A stretch of DNA of 44,616 nucleotides from Pseudomonas protegens (GTDB taxonomy: Bacteria > Pseudomonadota > Gammaproteobacteria > Pseudomonadales > Pseudomonadaceae): assembly GCF_003732485.1 (NCBI RefSeq), contig NZ_MOAK01000082.1:151342-195957 (forward strand). The letters are read 5' to 3'. The notes below the pieces were generated by a model that worked only from the letters and a program-made list of their open reading frames with translations, did not search any database and was not told the DNA's origin. This document shows, piece by piece, positions 33,813 through 42,500 of this stretch. The position numbers and the translations under genes were made by a program. Each line of letters begins with the position of its first letter. Position 1 is the stretch's first letter.

Positions 33813-33996
33813 CATCATTGCTGTCTGAGGGCCCCCAAGCGACTGCTCAATTTATTAGCAATGCCGTTGTTGTAGACGGTGAATTTGATAAATAGCGCTG
33901 CTGCGTTCATGGGTTGTGCGAAGGTGCGAACGTTTTTTTCAAGGCAAGTCTGGCCGTCAATTCTCACGATCTTGTCCACGCTTTGAAGGAGTTTTT

Positions 33997-34334
33997 ATGA
34001 GGCTGGTTTTAGGAATGTAACAAAAAAGAATTGGATAGATATCATTGGCCTTGAAATAACTGAGGCTCAGGGAAATTATATCGCCCTCAATTCAGAATCC
34101 TTGGCCGCTTCCAAATTCTTTGAGCACTATGTAAGTAGAGCTGTCTATTTCGCGGATAAGCCCATTGGGTTCACTCAGTACTATCCAAATTTTGGAAATG
34201 GAAGGCCCGACGAAATGTTCATTGACCAGCTTATGATTGATGTCAATCACCAGCTTAAAGGATGTGGCACTAAAACAGTTGCGCTTGCCCTTGATGAGAT
34301 TAGGCAGATGAAAAGCTCCGACGGTACATCATAA
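33997..34334 (+). pseudogene. Frameshifted and truncated GNAT acetyltransferase, SpeG-like
   Basis: A good ribosome site (AAGGAG, 5 bp) precedes ATG 33997. The frame reads MRLVL and then shifts by one base (apparent loss of a T in the T-run near 34013) into RNVTKKNWIDIIGLEITEAQ, FFEHYVSRAVYFADKPIGFT and FIDQLMIDVNHQLKGCGTKT. This is the N-terminal two thirds of a spermidine/diamine-type acetyltransferase with its acetyl-CoA loop partly altered (QLKGCGTK). The C-terminal motif B region is missing: at about 34315 the sequence switches to unrelated DNA. The stretch 33813-33996 holds nothing. Confidence 0.75.
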
Positions 34335-34611
34335 CCATCTAGCCGGTTTGACTGGGCCTGACGCTCACTCAGTAAAGCCTCTAAGTCACTGGAAAGGGTG
34401 ATGAGCTCTTGCCGAAGTTTCTCGAGCTCACGTTGCTGGGCCTGTAACTCAGCGCTCTGGGCGAGGTAGGCGCCGAGGCTAATGCAGTGGGAGTGGGCGT
34501 TGGCTGACCCAAAAAGGAAGCTCGGCTTGTCATCGGAGTAGTATCTGGCAATCCACATGCGTAGATCAGAATGGCGGATTGTGAGAAAGGCCCATTCATC
34601 GATTGGGGGGC
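34318..34611 (-). pseudogene. Fragment of an unknown protein with a C-terminal coiled coil
   Basis: On the minus strand an open frame reads RCPPIDEWAFLTIRHSDLRM, then YYSDDKPSFLFGSANAHSHC and a charged helix AELQAQQRELEKLRQELITL. The composition and GC are those of a real gene and unlike the neighbouring acetyltransferase. No start codon precedes the conserved-looking part, and the frame runs into the antisense of the acetyltransferase near 34315. It lies just inside the right att-like repeat, where integrase-adjacent genes are usual. I do not recognise the family. Confidence 0.4.
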
Positions 34612-34625
34612 ATCGCTTTTAGTAA

Positions 34626-34773
34626 TTTGCCCCCCAATCCCCCAATAGTAGCGGAATCCAGTGGAACAAGACGGACGGAAATGGATTGATATTGGCTTTA
34701 ACTCGATGATTTAAGGTTTTTTTTGGATTTCTCTGGAATTTGCTTAAAGGCTATCCGGATCCCCAAAGAACAT
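34626..34773. other. Right island boundary: att-like repeat including the real mexT 3' end
   Basis: TTTGCCCCC (34626-34634), a second CCCCC tract and short repeats GCGGAAT / CAGTGGAAC / GACGGACGGAAA lie 75-118 bp beyond the mexT stop. The last 30 bases of mexT (34744-34773) close the repeat. The whole segment is alignable with 4023-4174, in the same orientation. The order core then arm sites fits the integrase-proximal junction of a site-specific element; no integrase gene remains. Confidence 0.75.
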
Positions 34774-35658
34774 CTGAATTCTTGAACGCAACCAGCGTTC
34801 CCCCGGGTCGTTATCCTGTGAACCACGCCAGGCCATGTGCAGTTCGAAGCTGCGCACCGGCAGCGGCGGGTCTTCGGCACGTACGCCACCGGCGGCGGTG
34901 AGGGCCTCGGCGGTGTAGTCGGGCACGGTGGCGAGAATGTCGGTGCCGGCCAGCAGGGTGCTCAGGCCGTTGAACTGCGGTACGGCGAGCACTACGTGGC
35001 GTTTGCGTCCGAGTTTCTCCAATTCCTCATCGATAAAACCGCTCAGGTCCCCGGCGAACGACACCAGGGCGTGGGGGCGGGCGCAGAAGTCGTCCAGGCT
35101 GAGGGCTCCGGGCACGGTGTCGGCACGCAGCAGTTTGGGCAGGCTGCGGCGCAGTACCTTGCGCTTGGCGTTGGCCGGCAGGTCGGCGGTGTAGCTGACG
35201 CCGATGGAGATTTCACCGGAGGCCAGCAGCGACGGCATCAGCAGGTAGTTGGCCCGACGCACCACCAGCACGATGCCCGGGGCTTCGGCGCGCAGGCGCT
35301 TGAGCAACATCGGCAGCAGGGCAAACTCCACGTCGTCGGACAGGCCAATGCGGAACACCGTGGTGCTGGTGGCGGGGTCGAACTCGGCGGCGCGGCTGAC
35401 GGCGGTGGAGATCGAGTCCAGGGCCGGTGAGAGCAGGGCGAAGATTTCCACTGCCCGGGCCGACGGTTCCATGCTGCGGCCGGTGCGGACGAAGAGCGGG
35501 TCGTCGAACAGATTGCGCAGCCGCGACAGGGCGGCACTGATGGCCGGCTGGCCGAGAAACAGCTTCTCGGCGGCGCGAGTCACACTGCGTTCGTGCATCA
35601 GTGTTTCGAACACGATCAACAGATTCAGGTCGACACGACGCAGGTCATTACGATTCAT
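34744..35658 (-). CDS. mexT: LysR-type activator MexT
   Basis: Transcriptional activator of mexEF-oprN and mexS (304 aa). The sequence follows P. aeruginosa MexT nearly word for word as I know it: MNRNDLRRVDLNLLIVFETL, MHERSVTRAAEKLFLGQPAI (HTH), VFRIGLSDDVEFALLP, APGIVLVVRRANYLLMPSLL, PHALVSFAGDLSGFIDEELE and the end IQMFFGDPDSL. I chose ATG 35658 with AGGACTCCAG upstream; the frame is open further to 35841. It is divergent from mexS. It normally lies just upstream of mexE; here the island begins at its stop codon. The coding end is intact, so the regulator should be functional. Confidence 0.96.
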   Translation of the reverse strand: MNRNDLRRVDLNLLIVFETLMHERSVTRAAEKLFLGQPAISAALSRLRNLFDDPLFVRTGRSMEPSARAVEIFALLSPALDSISTAVSRAAEFDPATSTTVFRIGLSDDVEFALLPMLLKRLRAEAPGIVLVVRRANYLLMPSLLASGEISIGVSYTADLPANAKRKVLRRSLPKLLRADTVPGALSLDDFCARPHALVSFAGDLSGFIDEELEKLGRKRHVVLAVPQFNGLSTLLAGTDILATVPDYTAEALTAAGGVRAEDPPLPVRSFELHMAWRGSQDNDPGERWLRSRIQMFFGDPDSL

Positions 35659-35826
35659 CTGGAGTCCTGGCAGAGTCAGCGAACTTGACGGGAGCGGCCA
35701 TATCGGAACAATGGCCGGCGTGAATCTTACGGGTAAAGGCTGGTACTCTGCATCGGCTAAATGTGGTTTGTTTGTAGTCAGGTTGCGGCCCGGCACGCTG
35801 CCCACCCCGATTTTCAAGGGCACGGA

Positions 35827-35850
35827 ATCAATGACAGGCATGTCGACTAT
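35827..35850. promoter_or_regulatory. Candidate MexT box between mexT and mexS
   Basis: ATCA-N5-AGGCAT-N4-ACTAT (plus strand) fits the outer and last blocks of the recalled MexT consensus ATCA-N5-GTCGAT-N4-ACYAT. It lies 77 bp upstream of mexS and 168 bp upstream of mexT, in the 269-bp divergent region where MexT is known to act in P. aeruginosa. A short palindrome CTATTAATAG (35847-35856) overlaps its end. Confidence 0.5.
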
Positions 35851-35927
35851 TAATAGGCACTGATAGTCTTGCTTTCAAAGCCCGGATAAAGTTCGTGGCA
35901 TTAGAGGTTAATTTGACGAGGTTTGCG

Positions 35928-36950
35928 ATGTCCCGCACGATTCGTTTTCACAAGTTTGGACCGGCCGAGGTGCTCAAATGCGAAGAACATGCGGCCTCGT
36001 TGCCTGCGCCAGGCGAAGTGCAGGTACGAGTCGAAGCCATCGGTATCAGTTGGTACGACGTGCTCTGGCGCCAGAACCTGGCGTCGTCCCATGCGCGTCT
36101 GCCGTCCGGCCTCGGGCATGAAATGGCCGGCGTGGTCACGGCGGTAGGCGAGGGCGTCGACGACCTCGCGGTCGGTGACAAGGTCGCCAGCTTTCCCGCG
36201 CAAAGCCCCAATGATTACCCGGTGTATGGCGAGCAGATCGTCCTGCCGCGCTCGGCCCTGACCCGTTATCCGGATGTGCTGAGCCCTATCGAAGCCGCTG
36301 TGCATTACACGCCGCTGCTGATTGCCTATTTCGCCTACGCCGACCTGGCACGGGTCAAGCCCGGGCAATTCGCCTTGGTCACTGATGCCAGCCACTGTGC
36401 CGGCCCGTCCTTTGTGCAGTTGGGCAAGGCCCTGGGTGTGCGGGTGATTGCCGCTACCAAGACCGCTGAAGAGCGTGAGTATCTGCTGTCCCTCGGTGCC
36501 GAGAAGGTGATTGTCACCGAAGAGCAGGACCTGCTGATGCAGATCAACAAGCTCACCGACAATCGCGGAGTCGATGTGGTGTTCGACGGCCTGGGCGGTC
36601 CACAGATGTCGATGCTCGGTGATGTCCTGGCGCCTCGCGGCAGCCTGGTGCTGTACGGCCTGCAAGGCGGCAACCAGACTCCGTTCCCGGCCTGCGCGGC
36701 GTTCCAGAAGAACATCCAGTTCTTTGTTCACTGCATCGGCAACTTCACCGGCAAGCCGGAGTTGGGGATCATTCAGGATCAGGCGGCGTTGCAGCGTGCG
36801 CTGCGCGACATCAACCAACTGACTGCGGATCGAGTGCTGGTGCCCTTGAAGACCCGAGTCTTCCCCTTCAGCGAGTTTGTCGAGGCGCACCGTTACATGG
36901 ATGAATGTCCATGTCGCGAACGGGTTGCGCTGCAGGTCGAACCGGCCTGA
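35928..36950 (+). CDS. mexS: MexS, quinone-oxidoreductase-like MDR protein
   Basis: A zinc-independent medium-chain dehydrogenase/reductase (340 aa), the PA2491 orthologue. Its loss in P. aeruginosa activates MexT, presumably through accumulating electrophiles or redox stress. Readable parts: MSRTIRFHKFGPAEVLKCEE, GISWYDVLWRQNLA, GLGHEMAGVVTAVGEGVDDL, then the nucleotide-binding domain with LGKALGVRVIAATKTAEERE and DVVFDGLGGPQMSMLGDVLA. The cysteines that bind structural zinc in other MDRs are absent. The start is ATG 35928 with GAGG upstream. It is divergent from mexT and followed by a terminator and REP pair. Confidence 0.95.
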   Translation: MSRTIRFHKFGPAEVLKCEEHAASLPAPGEVQVRVEAIGISWYDVLWRQNLASSHARLPSGLGHEMAGVVTAVGEGVDDLAVGDKVASFPAQSPNDYPVYGEQIVLPRSALTRYPDVLSPIEAAVHYTPLLIAYFAYADLARVKPGQFALVTDASHCAGPSFVQLGKALGVRVIAATKTAEEREYLLSLGAEKVIVTEEQDLLMQINKLTDNRGVDVVFDGLGGPQMSMLGDVLAPRGSLVLYGLQGGNQTPFPACAAFQKNIQFFVHCIGNFTGKPELGIIQDQAALQRALRDINQLTADRVLVPLKTRVFPFSEFVEAHRYMDECPCRERVALQVEPA

Positions 36951-36958
36951 TTCCCCAA

Positions 36959-36982
36959 CGCCAGGCCAAGCCTGGCGTTTTT
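36959..36982 (+). terminator. Rho-independent terminator of mexS
   Basis: Stem CGCCAGG (36959-36965) / CCTGGCG (36971-36977), loop of five, then TTTTT. It starts 9 bp after the mexS stop codon. Confidence 0.9.
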
Positions 36983-36996
36983 GTATCTGGCCCCCT

Positions 36997-37080
36997 GTGC
37001 AGGAGCCGGCTTGCCGGCGAAGGGGCTGCCAAGCCATGTGCTGCCCATGCAGACGCCTTCGCTGGCAAGCCAGCTCCTAC
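36997..37080. repeat. REP pair (inverted)
   Basis: GCAGGAGCCGGCTTGCCGGC near 37000 and its near reverse complement CTTCGCTGGCAAGCCAGCTC near 37058 form the standard two-REP unit of the P. fluorescens group, in the mexS-pgm gap. Confidence 0.9.
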
Positions 37081-37192
37081 ACCAGCCAGCTCGAAAAGGC
37101 GCTGTTGTGCCGGGATAGATTTCATCGCACCGTGGTCAAACTGCCAGTAAACTGCGCTCCATTCCTGAACCATCCTTTTTCAGAGGTTTTGC

Positions 37193-38839
37193 ATGACTCT
37201 CAGTCCTTTTGCGGGCAAACCGGCACCCGTTGAGTTGCTGGTCGATATCCCGCGACTGGTTACGGCGTATTACACCGGTCAACCCGATGCGTCGGTGCCT
37301 ACCCAGCGAGTGGCTTTTGGCACCTCCGGGCACCGCGGCAGTTCGTTCGATCTGAGTTTCAATGAATGGCATGTCCTGGCCATCAGCCAAGCCATTTGCC
37401 TGTACCGCGAAGCCCAGGGCATCACCGGGCCGTTGTTTGTCGGCATCGATACCCACGCCCTCTCGACCCCGGCCGGGGCCAGTGCCCTGGAAGTCCTGGC
37501 GGCCAACGGCGTGACCGTGATGATTGCCGCCGGCGACGAGTACACCCCGACCCCGGCGGTGTCCCATGCCATCCTCTGCTACAACCGCGGCCGTACCTCG
37601 GGCCTGGCGGACGGGATCGTCATCACCCCGTCCCACAACCCGCCGCAAAGCGGCGGCTACAAGTACAACCCCACCAATGGCGGCCCGGCCGACACCCACA
37701 TCACCAAGTGGATCGAAGCCAAGGCCAACGAATTGCTGGCGGCCAAGCTCGCCGGGGTCAAGCGCATCAGCTACGAGCGAGCGCTGAAGGCCGACACCAC
37801 CCATCACCACGACTACCTCAACACCTATGTCGCCGACCTGATCAACGTCATCGACCTGGATGCGATCCGCAACGCCAAGCTGCGCCTGGGCGTGGACCCA
37901 CTGGGTGGAGCAGGGGTGCGCTACTGGTCGGCGATCGCCGAGCACTACCGCCTCGATCTGGAAGTGGTGAACAAGCAGGTGGACGCCACCTTCCGTTTCA
38001 TGTCGGTGGACTGGGACGGGCAGATTCGCATGGACCCATCCTCCAGCTACGCCATGCAAGGGCTGATCGGCCTGAAAGAGCGCTTTGATGTGGCCTTTGC
38101 CTGCGACCCCGATCACGATCGTCACGGCATCGTGACCCCAAGCGGCGGCCTGCTGGCACCGAACAACTACCTGGCGGTGTCCATCGACTATCTGTTCCAG
38201 AACCGTCCGCAATGGCGGGCCGATGCCGCTGTGGGCAAGACCGTGGTCAGCAGTGGCTTGATCGATCGGGTGGCGGCGCGCCTGGGCCGACGCCTGTACG
38301 AAGTGCCGGTGGGTTTCAAATGGTTTGCCGATGGTCTGTTCGACGGTTCCCTGGGCTTTGGCGGCGAAGAAAGTGCCGGTGCCTCCTTCCTGCGCAAGGA
38401 CGGTGGCGTCTGGTGCACCGACAAGGACGGCCTGATCCCGTCGCTGCTGGCCGCTGAAATGACTGCCCGCACCGGGCGTGATCCGAGCCAGGCTTATCGC
38501 GCCCTGTGCGATGAGCTGGGCGAACCTTTCTCGGTACGGGTCGATGCCAAGGCCAATCCGCAACAGAAGGCCTTGCTCAGCAAGCTTTCGCCGCAACAAG
38601 TGACCTCGACCCAATTGGCCGGCGAGCCGATCCAGCAGATCCTCAGCCAGGCCCCGGGTAACGATCAGGCCATCGGCGGCCTGAAAGTCATGACCGAGAA
38701 CGGCTGGTTCGCCGCACGACCATCCGGCACCGAGGACATCTACAAGATCTACGCTGAAAGCTTTATCGGCGACGACCACCTCAAGCAACTGGTGCAGGAA
38801 GCCCAGACTCTGGTGGACACCGCCATCAGCGGCAACTGA
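37193..38839 (+). CDS. pgm: Phosphoglucomutase (alpha-D-glucose phosphate-specific)
   Basis: A 548-aa alpha-D-phosphohexomutase interconverting glucose 1- and 6-phosphate in the cytoplasm, with a phosphoserine mechanism. The catalytic loop TPSHNPP gives Ser147, the metal-binding loop is DPDHDRHG and the sugar-binding loop GGEESAG. The phosphate loop [15 protein letters not shown] is near the C-terminus. The N-terminus [10 protein letters not shown] and the length match E. coli Pgm (546 aa). AGAGG lies 6 bp before ATG 37193. It is monocistronic, bounded by REP pairs. Core metabolic gene in normal context; nothing unusual. Confidence 0.96.
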   Translation: MTLSPFAGKPAPVELLVDIPRLVTAYYTGQPDASVPTQRVAFGTSGHRGSSFDLSFNEWHVLAISQAICLYREAQGITGPLFVGIDTHALSTPAGASALEVLAANGVTVMIAAGDEYTPTPAVSHAILCYNRGRTSGLADGIVITPSHNPPQSGGYKYNPTNGGPADTHITKWIEAKANELLAAKLAGVKRISYERALKADTTHHHDYLNTYVADLINVIDLDAIRNAKLRLGVDPLGGAGVRYWSAIAEHYRLDLEVVNKQVDATFRFMSVDWDGQIRMDPSSSYAMQGLIGLKERFDVAFACDPDHDRHGIVTPSGGLLAPNNYLAVSIDYLFQNRPQWRADAAVGKTVVSSGLIDRVAARLGRRLYEVPVGFKWFADGLFDGSLGFGGEESAGASFLRKDGGVWCTDKDGLIPSLLAAEMTARTGRDPSQAYRALCDELGEPFSVRVDAKANPQQKALLSKLSPQQVTSTQLAGEPIQQILSQAPGNDQAIGGLKVMTENGWFAARPSGTEDIYKIYAESFIGDDHLKQLVQEAQTLVDTAISGN

Positions 38840-38844
38840 TTCCC

Positions 38845-38926
38845 GTAGGAGCCGGCTCGCCGGCGAAAAGGTCCTTGAGACGGACACAGGTCTTGGGGAC
38901 GCTTTCGCTGGCAAGCCAGCTCCTAC
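38845..38926. repeat. REP pair (inverted)
   Basis: GTAGGAGCCGGCTCGCCGGC at 38845 and the opposing TTCGCTGGCAAGCCAGCTCC near 38904, starting 6 bp after the pgm stop codon. It is the same unit as at 36997-37080. Confidence 0.9.
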
Positions 38927-38971
38927 GGTCGTTGGTCATTGCACGATCTGTGTAGCCGGCTAGCGGGCAAA

Positions 38972-39004
38972 AAAAGGGGCGACCATCACGGTCGCCCCTT
39001 TTTA
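38972..39004. terminator. Bidirectional terminator between pgm and pirin gene
   Basis: Perfect 13-bp stem: the left arm 38972-38984 (AAAAGGGGCGACC) pairs with 38990-39002, with loop ATCAC. The A and T runs on each side allow termination of both converging genes. Confidence 0.92.
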
Positions 39005-39018
39005 TTTGCCGCTGCGGT

Positions 39019-39714
39019 TCAAGCCAGATCCACCAGCACGATTTCGCTGTCTTGCACGGCGCTCACCCGCAGTACCCGCTCATCCTGAACTGCAACACCG
39101 TCTCGAGCTTCGGCGCGCAAGCCGTTGATCTCGATCAGCCCGGTCGCCGGCACCAGATAGGCTCGACGCCCTGCGTCCAGGTGGTACTCGGCGGTTTCCC
39201 CGGCCTTCAGGTTGGCCGCCACCAGTCGTGCATCGGCGCGAATACGCAAGCTTTCCTCATCGCCTTCCTTGCCGCTGGCCAGGGTCACGAACCCCTCGCG
39301 CAGCCCCTTGGGAAAAGGCTTGGCACCCCAGGACGGCGCGGAGCCGGCCTGGTTGGGAATGATCCAGATCTGGAAGATCTTGGTCGGCGTGGCTTCCAGG
39401 TTGTATTCGCTGTGGGCGATCCCGGTCCCCGCACTCATCACCTGCACGTCACCGGCTTCGGTGCGTCCCTTGTTACCCAGGTTGTCCTGGTGGCTGATGG
39501 CGCCTTCGCGAACGTAGGTGATGATTTCCATGTCCCGGTGCGGATGCTGAGGGAAGCCGGTGCCGGGGGCGATCACGTCATCGTTCCACACCCGCAGGTT
39601 GCCCCAGTGCATGCGCTTGGGGTCGTGGTACTCGGCGAAGGAAAAGTGGTGATGGGCATCCAGCCAGCCGTGGTGAGCGCCGCCCAGGGAGCTGAAAGGT
39701 CTGAGTTCAAGCAT
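39019..39714 (-). CDS. Pirin-family protein
   Basis: A 231-aa bicupin of the pirin family (YhhW-like; some members have quercetin 2,3-dioxygenase activity). The metal-binding cupin motif is FPQHPHRDMEIITYVREG with its His residues and Glu; the His of the second part is in GTGIAHSEYN. The N-terminal AHHGWLDAHHHFSFAEYHDP and RVWNDDVIAPGTGF are diagnostic. ATG 39714 has GAGGAGA 5 bp upstream; the frame is open to 39801 but lacks such a site. It converges with pgm. Its role in the cell is uncertain, perhaps redox or electrophile sensing. Confidence 0.93.
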   Translation of the reverse strand: MLELRPFSSLGGAHHGWLDAHHHFSFAEYHDPKRMHWGNLRVWNDDVIAPGTGFPQHPHRDMEIITYVREGAISHQDNLGNKGRTEAGDVQVMSAGTGIAHSEYNLEATPTKIFQIWIIPNQAGSAPSWGAKPFPKGLREGFVTLASGKEGDEESLRIRADARLVAANLKAGETAEYHLDAGRRAYLVPATGLIEINGLRAEARDGVAVQDERVLRVSAVQDSEIVLVDLA

Positions 39715-39989
39715 GATCGTCTCCTCATAAAGGGCTCGTAATGGCTCGTTGGACCCGGGCCAAAAAACGATAACCGTTGGTTGATGGCGTGCATCATCCA
39801 TCAGCTATTGATCGATAAAAAGCGCAAAAAATGCCGTAATCCAATCGTAAAATTAGATAATTATTTTGTCGAAAAGCTGGTGTTAAACCTTCGGTTCATC
39901 GCTTAAGTTAATGACCCGCAAGCAATTCGCTGGATACCGTGAAAAAATCCGGCGACCATTACCGCTCAGTCTCATCCCCTGGAGTCCGC

Positions 39990-42449
39990 GTGTCGCAACA
40001 CAGCCCCGATCTGCCCCCCGACCTTTTGCCCCTGGCCCAGATGCCCCTGTTGAAGCGCCTGGCGGCGCGGTTCTTCGGCCATGGCCTGAACCGCCTGCGG
40101 GCCCAGCACCGTGCGTCCTGGCTGCATGGGCAGGCCGACGGCTTTCGCAGCGGGCACACGGCAGGCGTGGAGTACGGCTACCAGGAGGGACGGCTCGAAG
40201 GGCTGGAGGAAGGTCGGCAGGTGCTGCTGATTCGCGACAGTCGCAACACCGAGCACCGGCCGCCGGGGGTGGATGACCGGCTGTTCGACGACTGGCGTCT
40301 GCCGCTGAGCGCCGAGTTGAAAAAACGCTTCAAGGCCGATGTCGCTCGTTTGCTGGCGCCGCAGGCCCAGCCCAGCGCCGCCCAATGGAAGATGATTTTC
40401 AGCGACACGCCTGCCACTGCAGTGATTGCCGGGGCCGGGGCCGGCAAGTCGACTTCTTTGGTATTGCGTCTGCTTTTGCTCAATCACTACCTGGGATTCG
40501 AACTGGATTCCATGACCGTAGTGACGTTCACCCGGGAGTCGCGCAAGGATTTCATCAACAAGCTGGTGCAGGTCTTTGCCCTGTGGGGCCGGGCGCTCAG
40601 CCCTCGGGAAGCCCGGGATCTGGTGCGCACCTTCCATTCGCGGATCCTGCCCATGGTGCGCAGTCTGCCGGGGTTCGAACGCCTTCAGGCCTTCGAGAAC
40701 CTCAGTGAGCGGGTGCAGGGAGCCGAAGACGAGGTGGACAGCAATCCCTTCGACCTGCGAATCAACGACGCCCAGCGCAAGCACCTCAATGCCTGCTACC
40801 AGGCGCTGTACCGCAGCGACGAACGCTTCCGCCTGGCGCTCAAGCCCTTACTGCGCCACGCCTTGCAGCTCAAGGAGCTGGAGCGCGATCACCCCGATGT
40901 ACAGAAGCGCGTGGCGGTCACCGAGCTGGCGGCCAAGCGTGACGAGGAACTCTGCGACACCGTGGAAGACCTGTGGTTTCGTGCCGGGGCCTGGCCGATC
41001 AAGGGCATCGAGCCTCAGCGCCAGAGCTTTGAAATCAACGGATCGACCTTCCATTGCCATGGCTATGCCGCTGAGCTGGATGCCTGGGTGGTACTGGGCT
41101 TCGACCCTCGGGAGAACCCGCAGATCAGCCGGCCCGGTGCCAAGCTGACGGTGCGCGCGGAGTGGGCGGTAAAGCGCACCCTGTTTCAAGCTTTCTGTCG
41201 TAAGCCATTGATTTGGCTAGATAGTTACGAATCGTCCAAGCGCGCTTTGGGCGCCTTTTCTGCCGAGGTGAGTGCCGGCCCGGGATTCGACTACAAGGTC
41301 AAGGGCGAGCTGGCTTCGGCGCCGTTGCTGGATTGCTTTGTTGCGGCTGCCGGTTTTATCGAGAACCTGGGGCTGGATGTGGGCGACGCGGTCGGCAACA
41401 TGAGCTTTGCCCAGGATGATCCGGACCGATTCTTCTTCGAGGCCTTGAGCCTGTTCTGGCGAGCCCTTGAAGACCACTTGCTCGACCAGTCGCCGCCGAT
41501 CATGAGCTACAACCGGATGTTCGCCCTGTTCAGCGAGCGTTCCCCGGAAAACTTCAAGCTGCTCAGCGACAGTTGCCTGAGGCCGATGTCGCACTTGATG
41601 ATCGACGAATTTCAAGACGTTTCGCCGCAGATCGTTTCCTGGATCAAGGCCAGTCTCCGGGAGATTCGCAGCCGCGGCGCAGCCCTGCATGTGGGGCGTG
41701 GAGCTCAGCATTCTTCCTTGCTCTGTGTGGGCGATGACTGGCAATCGATCTATGGCTGGCGCGGCAGTTCGCCGAAATACTTTATCGAGTTCAACAAGGA
41801 GTTCCCGTCCCCGGGCACCACTCGAGTCATGCTCAGCGAGAACTACCGCAGTCACCAGCATGTGATCGATGCGGCGGAGCATATTGTTCGCGCAGCCCCG
41901 GCGATTGCCGGGAAGAAGGCCAAGGCCAGTGGCGAGGTCAAGGACCTATGGCCGGTGCAGGTACTGGATCGTGACGATCAGGGCTTGGCCCTGCGCCTGG
42001 CAGAGCACTATCGACAGGGCGACTCAATCTTGATGTTGTTTCGAAAAACTAGCGATAAGTTATTGATAGAAGAGTATATTTCACAAATAGTTAATCTTGA
42101 TTCTAGCTTGCCGTCAGCGTCTCGTCGGCTCAAGCAACTCACCTATCACAGTGCCAAGGGCCTGCAAGCGGACGCGGTGTTCCTGCTGGGGGATTGCCAG
42201 CACCTGAGCAGCTCGCCCTACAAGAACCAGGTGTATCGCATGGCCGGCCTGGGCAAGGATGGCGACGCCGAACCCTACGACAGTGCACAAAAGGACGAGA
42301 TCCTGCGCCTGGCTTATGTAGGGATCACTCGGGCGGCCAAGCACTGCTACTGGTACGTCGATCGCCAGGACGCGGCGGCAGGCAATGCGCCCAAGGCTTC
42401 GGATCGGGTGCCCAGTGACAAGCCTTATTTCCGCGACCTGCGGCAGTGA
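39990..42449 (+). CDS. UvrD/Rep-family DNA helicase, helicase-IV-like
   Basis: A superfamily 1A 3'-5' DNA helicase of about 819 aa. Walker A is AGAGAGKST (about residues 147-155), motif II DEFQDVSPQ (about 538), motif III GDDWQSIYGWRGS (about 580), motif IV LSENYRS, motif V YHSAKGLQAD and motif VI LAYVGITRAAKHCYW. DEFQD and GDDWQ are typical of helicase IV (HelD), and the N-terminal ~140 residues form an extra domain. I chose GTG 39990, with GGAG exactly 5 bp upstream; another GTG at 39939 would add 17 residues. Bases 42026-42116 inside the gene are strikingly AT-rich. Likely role: repair or recombination. Confidence 0.88.
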   Translation: MSQHSPDLPPDLLPLAQMPLLKRLAARFFGHGLNRLRAQHRASWLHGQADGFRSGHTAGVEYGYQEGRLEGLEEGRQVLLIRDSRNTEHRPPGVDDRLFDDWRLPLSAELKKRFKADVARLLAPQAQPSAAQWKMIFSDTPATAVIAGAGAGKSTSLVLRLLLLNHYLGFELDSMTVVTFTRESRKDFINKLVQVFALWGRALSPREARDLVRTFHSRILPMVRSLPGFERLQAFENLSERVQGAEDEVDSNPFDLRINDAQRKHLNACYQALYRSDERFRLALKPLLRHALQLKELERDHPDVQKRVAVTELAAKRDEELCDTVEDLWFRAGAWPIKGIEPQRQSFEINGSTFHCHGYAAELDAWVVLGFDPRENPQISRPGAKLTVRAEWAVKRTLFQAFCRKPLIWLDSYESSKRALGAFSAEVSAGPGFDYKVKGELASAPLLDCFVAAAGFIENLGLDVGDAVGNMSFAQDDPDRFFFEALSLFWRALEDHLLDQSPPIMSYNRMFALFSERSPENFKLLSDSCLRPMSHLMIDEFQDVSPQIVSWIKASLREIRSRGAALHVGRGAQHSSLLCVGDDWQSIYGWRGSSPKYFIEFNKEFPSPGTTRVMLSENYRSHQHVIDAAEHIVRAAPAIAGKKAKASGEVKDLWPVQVLDRDDQGLALRLAEHYRQGDSILMLFRKTSDKLLIEEYISQIVNLDSSLPSASRRLKQLTYHSAKGLQADAVFLLGDCQHLSSSPYKNQVYRMAGLGKDGDAEPYDSAQKDEILRLAYVGITRAAKHCYWYVDRQDAAAGNAPKASDRVPSDKPYFRDLRQ

Positions 42450-42454
42450 GGACG

Positions 42455-42480
42455 AAAAAAGCCCGCCGGTCAGGCGGGCT
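42455..42480 (-). terminator. Terminator for the DUF1652 gene
   Basis: Stem GCCCGCC (42461-42467) / GGCGGGC (42473-42479) with AAAAAA at 42455-42460. On the minus strand this is a hairpin followed by a T-run, 20 bp after the DUF1652 stop. It lies right behind the helicase stop as well. Confidence 0.85.
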
Positions 42481-42500
42481 TCGGTTGATGGGGCCTGGCG

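Larger units (their letters stand above)
4175..34743. mobile_element. Genomic island inserted at the 3' end of mexT
   Basis: About 30.6 kb bounded by direct repeats of the mexT 3' end plus arm-like flanks (4023-4174 and 34626-34773). The interior has lower GC, unrelated accessory genes, IS66 and IS3 remnants, several pseudogenes and internal duplications. Core genes (mexE/mexF to the left, mexT/mexS/pgm to the right) resume outside. No integrase, relaxase or phage structural module is recognisable inside, so mobility appears lost; a lone tailspike-like gene is present. The island may be a composite of several events rather than one transfer. Confidence 0.75.

Noticed and set aside
35659..35841. 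N-terminal extension of MexT by 61 residues
   Set aside because: The extension has no family counterpart, whereas ATG 35658 gives the known MexT N-terminus.
35901..37037. 378-codon open frame on the minus strand
   Set aside because: Antisense to mexS, with no start signal or recognisable protein.
37136..38914. 592-codon open frame on the minus strand
   Set aside because: Antisense shadow of pgm with repetitive Gly/Val/His composition; pgm on the plus strand has every family motif.
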